Origin: JAQVOO01 sp964524755
GTDB taxonomy: Bacteria; Spirochaetota; Spirochaetia; Sphaerochaetales; Sphaerochaetaceae
Assembly (NCBI GenBank): GCA_964524755.1
Contig: CAZGDR010000015.1
Span: forward strand, 1-37,482
Direction: 5' to 3'
DNA: 37,482 nt
Made by a program: the position numbers and the translations under genes. The notes under the pieces were generated by a model, which made no database searches, was not told where the DNA came from, and worked only from the letters and a program-made list of their open reading frames with translations. Each line of letters begins with the position of its first letter. Position 1 is the stretch's first letter. Shown one piece after another: positions 33,553 to 37,482 of this stretch.

Positions 33553-35040
33553 CTATAGGCTCCTTTTTTGCAAAACATTGGCTACGACGTCGTGTTCATT
33601 CCAAGATATTTGGTGGTGAGGGTATTGAATAGTTTTCTCATGCCCTTTTCCTAATAATATGAGTATATCAGAAGATGTGCAAAATTCTATAGCCGTTTCA
33701 ATTGCCTGTTGACGGTTTGGAATACTAAAGACTTTTCTCTTGCTCGCCACAGATTCAATTCCCTGCCTTATCTCATCTTCTATTTGTGCCGGAGGTTCTT
33801 GGCGCGGATCCTCGTCCGTTAAAAAAATTGCATCACACCACTGAGCAGCACTCTTACCCATAGGAAACCGTTTACTGCGGTCGCGCTCCCCAGCTGCACC
33901 GAATAGGACAATTAATCTTCTATGGGGAAAATAACTATGAAGGTGAGAAAATAGGCGTTCAAAAGCGTCTGCTGTGTGTGCAAAGTCGATTATGATTGTA
34001 CAAGGATCATCGGTTGCCACAATTTCAAATCTGCCTGGAACAGAGGCCAGAGAGAGGCTTTTATCTATCTTCTTTCCCATAATTTTACTGGCGGCCACGT
34101 ATGCTCCTAAGGCATTATGGGCGTAGTAAGAGGGACCATAGGGGAGGGAGATAGAAAGCGAAGGAGACAGAGCAAGTGTTCTAGAGTGCCAGTTGCTGGA
34201 AACAGTTGTTGCCGGTATATCGCCTTGTTTTTGCGGAGTATCCAAACTATAGGTGATGATTCTCGTGCCTGATTGCACTGCCGACTCAACTTCGCTGTAG
34301 TAAGGGAAGGGGTGAGGTAATACGACCCAACCTCCAGGAACAACTTGCCTTGCCAGATTCATCTTAGCTTCGACGTAGCGCTTGTGGGTCTGATGAAATT
34401 CTAAATGTTCACTGGTAATAGTGGTGAAGATAGCTCCTGCAAAGGTAAGATCGATAAGTCGAGCCCCCTCTACAGATAATCCATGACTTGTCGTCTCTAA
34501 GAGGACGGTCTGGATGCCGTTGTTGTAACATCTAACTAGAAAGGCATAGAGTTCGGGAGCTTCCGGAGTGCTTTGACGATACGGGCTGTCTCTAAGTCCG
34601 GAGCCATCATCCATAGAGATAGTGGAGAGGATGCCGCAGCGGCGTCCCATGCTTTGCAAAATTTGATACAGGAAGTCACAAGTCGTCGATTTACCATCGG
34701 TGCCAGTTATACCAATAATGGAAGAAGGTAAAGGGCCTGCCAGGGTATGGCAAAACAAAGACGCAATTCGACGAGGAGTCGGATGATGAATATAGACAAC
34801 TTTTTTTGCATATTCGGCAAGGACCTTACTATGGACGATAACTTTGGCACCATTGGCGATGGCATCGCCGATAAAAGCATGGCCGTCGAAATGAAGACCT
34901 TGCATAGCGATAAATACAGAATTGGGGGAGCACGTATGAGATGAAAATGAGACAGACTCTATTATTGGATCGAAATCACCATAGATTCTACATTCAGAAC
35001 GGACCTTGTTATTTGTCCACAACACTGATAATCTTTTCAT
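33553..35040 (-). CDS. murE: UDP-MurNAc-tripeptide synthetase (MurE)
   Basis: This 495 aa Mur ligase adds the third (diamino) amino acid to UDP-MurNAc-L-Ala-D-Glu. The P-loop reads GITGTDGKSTT (110-120), where most MurE have TNGKTT. LLETTSHGL, TSEHLEFHQTHKRYVEAK (with the lysine that is normally carbamylated) and DEDPRQEPP (Asp409-Arg413) follow. The last motif is the specificity loop: meso-DAP enzymes have DNPR and Lys enzymes DNPA, so EDPR with Arg retained leaves the substrate open. Ornithine is plausible in spirochaetes. It is first gene of the operon; its promoter lies in the 78-bp divergent region 35041-35118, where I see no strong consensus. Confidence 0.94.
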   Translation of the reverse strand: MKRLSVLWTNNKVRSECRIYGDFDPIIESVSFSSHTCSPNSVFIAMQGLHFDGHAFIGDAIANGAKVIVHSKVLAEYAKKVVYIHHPTPRRIASLFCHTLAGPLPSSIIGITGTDGKSTTCDFLYQILQSMGRRCGILSTISMDDGSGLRDSPYRQSTPEAPELYAFLVRCYNNGIQTVLLETTSHGLSVEGARLIDLTFAGAIFTTITSEHLEFHQTHKRYVEAKMNLARQVVPGGWVVLPHPFPYYSEVESAVQSGTRIITYSLDTPQKQGDIPATTVSSNWHSRTLALSPSLSISLPYGPSYYAHNALGAYVAASKIMGKKIDKSLSLASVPGRFEIVATDDPCTIIIDFAHTADAFERLFSHLHSYFPHRRLIVLFGAAGERDRSKRFPMGKSAAQWCDAIFLTDEDPRQEPPAQIEDEIRQGIESVASKRKVFSIPNRQQAIETAIEFCTSSDILILLGKGHEKTIQYPHHQISWNEHDVVANVLQKRSL

Positions 35041-35118
35041 GAGGCGCCCTTATTATCCGCATGGTACCAATGTTCTTTTGCTTTTACAAGGAGAAAGACT
35101 TGAAAGGAGTCGGCTTAG

Positions 35119-36735
35119 ATGGCCTTGGCATTACCTAGCTATGAGTCAGACCAGTTAATCTCTATAATAGGTAGTAAACGTCCTATCAGTGACTCCTTAC
35201 GTCTCATCTTCTCAGACTTAATCCCTAGGCGTGGTGTCCCCCGTTTTCTTGATCCTTTCTGTGGCTCGGGGGCTGTCTCTCGGATTGCTAGAGGTATGGG
35301 GATGGAGGTTCTTGCTTGTGACATTGAGCCCTTCTCTTTCCTTGTAAATCACGTTTATCTTTCCTTACACAATGATGATTTAGTTCCCATGTTGCACGAT
35401 CTAGGTGGAATTGACGCCTATTTTTCACTGCTCAATCTGGAAGGTTTATTTGCGGCTGAAACACCAGGTGCGTTAGAGCACCCTTATCTTAGTCGCCACT
35501 ATGCACCGCAAAATGACCAAAATTATGATGGTCAAAAGGAACGTTTATTTTTCACTGCTGCTAATGCTCGGTTTTTAGATGCTGTGCGCAATGAGATAGA
35601 GTTTAGCTGGCTGGAACATAAAATCAGTGCTACTGAAAAAGCTGTAGTTCTAGCCTCCATTCTCTATGAAGCCTCACGTAAAGCCAACACCTCTGGTTCG
35701 TTCACTTCATACCATAAGAAATTTGCAACGGCAGGGAGAGTGATGCGACGGCGTATCGTTGATTCTTGTTCACTTTTCCCTCCTATATTACCCGATGCAG
35801 AAGTTCCCCGAGGAGAGATGTATCTGGGCGAAGCTTCTGAGTTTGTGAAAGGAAAGAGTGCTGATATCTGTTATCTTGACCCCCCAGCTTCGATTCACCA
35901 ATATGGTAGTGCTTATCACCTCTTAAATACGATAACTATGTGGGATGGATTTCTCCCTTCACCTGAGCGTGATAAGCAGGGTAACCTGCGTCATAAAGCT
36001 GGCATCCGTGCTGACTGGAAGAGTACCCATAGTCCTTTTTGTTCTCTTTTACATGCTGATGCAGCTTTTGTGCACCTATTAGGCAATATTGATGCACGCC
36101 ATATCGTGCTGACCTATCCTGCCAGTGGTATTGTAAAAGCAGAACGGCTGTATGAATTACTAGCTCCCCGGCATGGTCCAGTAACAATTCTTCCTGTCCA
36201 TAAACGTAACCAAGGGGGACGGCAACGAGCAGGGGGGAAACGAAATATTGAACATGTATTTGTGACCGGTAAACCAGCAGAGTTACAAGTTCCGGTTGGT
36301 TCTGGATTAGCAATACTCCCCTTAGTTCACCGCTTAGATAGCTTAACTACTGCCGTTTTTCGTTCGCCGCAAGTACTTCCTCCTTTTCAATTTATTGGGG
36401 GGCTCATGTTGGATGGATTGCCTCGAGCAGATCTTTTGTTACAGAAAGATCCAGAGTATGTAGAAAAGCTGGTTGAACTTCTAGAACATGCAGTCTGTGA
36501 TACTACAGAGGAGACGCTGGAAGTTTTGGTGTTAGCTTGTATTGGGCAAGGGCCTGCTATGGAAGGCAAGGATCGTTCCCGTCTGGAAAGGCGTCTCTTT
36601 AGATTATTGCGTAAAATCCCTGAAAAACATACACTAGAAAGAGTTGAGGAAATCATAAGGCAAGCTCGTGGTGACGAGCAAGCTTCTCAACGCATCATTT
36701 CGTTCTTGTCTACAATAGGAGATACAGCAGGTTGA
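35119..36735 (+). CDS. D12-class N6-adenine DNA methyltransferase with DPPA motif
   Basis: This 538 aa protein has an AdoMet-dependent methyltransferase core: motif I FLDPFCGSGAV (Asp45 to Gly51), an acidic motif II region (LACDIEPFS), and a motif IV equivalent at LDPPASIHQYGSAYHLL (Asp254-Pro-Pro-Ala257). The QYxxxYHLLxT context is typical of D12 enzymes, which carry DPPY; here the aromatic residue that stacks on the flipped adenine is Ala. Residues about 400-538 form an extra, mostly helical C-terminal part without a recognised domain. AAGGAG lies 9 nt before the ATG. No restriction endonuclease gene is adjacent, so it is an orphan in view. It could be an active methylase, an altered one, or an RNA/other methyltransferase. 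Confidence 0.75.
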   Translation: MALALPSYESDQLISIIGSKRPISDSLRLIFSDLIPRRGVPRFLDPFCGSGAVSRIARGMGMEVLACDIEPFSFLVNHVYLSLHNDDLVPMLHDLGGIDAYFSLLNLEGLFAAETPGALEHPYLSRHYAPQNDQNYDGQKERLFFTAANARFLDAVRNEIEFSWLEHKISATEKAVVLASILYEASRKANTSGSFTSYHKKFATAGRVMRRRIVDSCSLFPPILPDAEVPRGEMYLGEASEFVKGKSADICYLDPPASIHQYGSAYHLLNTITMWDGFLPSPERDKQGNLRHKAGIRADWKSTHSPFCSLLHADAAFVHLLGNIDARHIVLTYPASGIVKAERLYELLAPRHGPVTILPVHKRNQGGRQRAGGKRNIEHVFVTGKPAELQVPVGSGLAILPLVHRLDSLTTAVFRSPQVLPPFQFIGGLMLDGLPRADLLLQKDPEYVEKLVELLEHAVCDTTEETLEVLVLACIGQGPAMEGKDRSRLERRLFRLLRKIPEKHTLERVEEIIRQARGDEQASQRIISFLSTIGDTAG

Positions 36736-37482
36736 AAAAAATCTGGCACATAGTAGTTCTTATATTGCTCTTTTCTCTTAGTAGCTTAGCTGCCGTGAGT
36801 GAGGACTTTGATACGGTTACCCATTTTTCTGATTTACGTAGTGTTGCTATGGGATCAGCTGGAATCGCTTTAGCTGATATACAAGGAGCCTTTTATCGGA
36901 ATCCAGCGGCTTTGTATCATTGGGATGCCCCTATGTTTTATGTAGGTGGACGATTTGGAGAAAACATAGGCGTCGATACAGTCTCCTCTGATCCCATTCC
37001 CTGGATGCAACAACCTTCAACAACGCTAGAAATGTTGTTTAGCAATCGATTTATAGGTCTATCTATAGGTTTAGCTAATGTACTGGAAGAGAGAAATATC
37101 GTAGGTTCTGAACTCAGGTTTACGGCCTATAACGATTCTAGAATTCAGCTTACATTGGCCTATGGGTGGCCCTCTATCTCGGTAGGTTTTTTTGCTAGGG
37201 GAGGAAACCGTACCGAACGGGATGTGGTTATTCGTCAAGGGCACGTTGTCAACGATTATATCACTAGAACTCACCTAGAACGGTATACCCGCGCTACTGA
37301 TGGGGGACAGGTGTTCACTACAGGAATGGGTGTTTTGCTCTCTTATCAATGGGTTTCTATTGGATTATTGACAAATTCATTGTTTAATTTTGATTATAGC
37401 ACCAACGAAGTTGTTTTAGATGTAGCTGACCTATTCACTAGTTCAGCGGTTGGCTTAGCTTTTACGTCCCCAGAGTATGATA
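36732..37482 (+). CDS. Outer-membrane beta-barrel protein, FadL/PorV-like (partial)
   Basis: An open frame runs from TTG 36732 to the window end (250 codons visible, no stop). The start overlaps the methyltransferase stop (TTGA) and has AGGAGA 9 nt upstream. The product begins MKKIWHIVVLILLFSLSSLA, a good signal peptide. It is followed by RSVAMGSAGIALADIQGAFYRNPAAL, the hallmark opening of PorV/UPF0164/FadL-like outer-membrane proteins (the G.AG.A.....A...NPA pattern). Alternating hydrophobic and aromatic strands follow, as expected of a beta barrel. Spirochaetes encode many such proteins. Function (lipid or hydrophobic-solute transport, or structural) cannot be assigned. Confidence 0.8.
   Translation, partial: MKKIWHIVVLILLFSLSSLAAVSEDFDTVTHFSDLRSVAMGSAGIALADIQGAFYRNPAALYHWDAPMFYVGGRFGENIGVDTVSSDPIPWMQQPSTTLEMLFSNRFIGLSIGLANVLEERNIVGSELRFTAYNDSRIQLTLAYGWPSISVGFFARGGNRTERDVVIRQGHVVNDYITRTHLERYTRATDGGQVFTTGMGVLLSYQWVSIGLLTNSLFNFDYSTNEVVLDVADLFTSSAVGLAFTSPEYD

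Noticed and set aside
33549..33578. ATG at 33578 as the ddl start
   Set aside because: It would overlap murE by 26 bp and add residues not seen in ligases. GTG 33551 has a well-placed AAAGGAG.
37006..37022. TGCAACA-N3-TTCAACA, a near copy of the operator repeat
   Set aside because: It lies inside the coding sequence of the outer-membrane protein (encoding Met-Gln-Gln-Pro-Ser-Thr-Thr), has a mismatch, and is not next to a promoter. A chance occurrence is more likely.
1..37482. CRISPR arrays, insertion sequences, tRNA or rRNA genes
   Set aside because: No regularly spaced repeats, transposase frames, terminal inverted repeats or cloverleaf-like sequences were found on reading both strands.

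Overview
The window is bacterial, gene-dense and roughly 43-45% GC. It most likely comes from a spirochaete (Spirochaetota, Treponema/Sphaerochaeta-like), probably an anaerobic, host- or sediment-associated one. This placement is an inference from overall gene content, the proA-proB and murE-ddl neighbourhoods and the partial FadL/PorV-like outer-membrane protein at the right edge. No rRNA or tRNA gene is present to confirm it. Two runs of exactly 100 N (5257-5356 and 33065-33164) are assembly gaps inside genes.

Region 1 (about 1-15900, all + strand) is an anaerobic purine/urate catabolic island homologous to the E. coli yge/ygf 'selenium-associated' cluster. The order is ygfK-ssnA-ygeY, then a structured leader, then a three-subunit xanthine dehydrogenase (Mo, 2Fe-2S, FAD), an 8-oxoguanine-deaminase-type amidohydrolase, ygfM-xdhD, and finally ygeW with its own promoter. 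A TGCAACA-N3-TGCAACA direct repeat lies just upstream of the -35 element of both ygfK and ygeW. The distance to the -10 is almost identical in the two cases, which points to a shared activator.

Region 2 (about 15900-20020) holds a small DUF4190-type membrane protein, adenine deaminase, an AzgA/PbuG-type NCS2 purine permease and an orphan HipB-like XRE regulator. With region 1 this suggests uptake of purine bases, adenine to hypoxanthine (Ade), hypoxanthine to xanthine to urate (XDH), 8-oxoguanine to urate (deaminase), and ring reduction and opening by YgfK/XdhD/YgfM/SsnA/YgeY/YgeW. The usual partners ygeX, hyuA, carbamate kinase, selD and yqeB/C are not in the window.

Region 3 (about 20130-23013, - strand) is a type II (FecCD/BtuCD-like) metal-chelate ABC importer of unknown substrate. 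Region 4 (23191-27265, + strand) is proA-proB followed by a glycosyltransferase-like protein and a secreted N-acetylmuramoyl-L-alanine amidase. Region 5 (27252-35040, - strand) is a compact operon transcribed murE-ddl-dinB-trmL-proC-serS-pncB. Region 6 (35119 to the end, + strand) is a D12-class DNA adenine methyltransferase with an altered catalytic motif, overlapped by a TTG-started outer-membrane protein gene that runs off the window. No intergenic stretch exceeds 300 bases. No CRISPR array, insertion sequence, tRNA or rRNA was seen.
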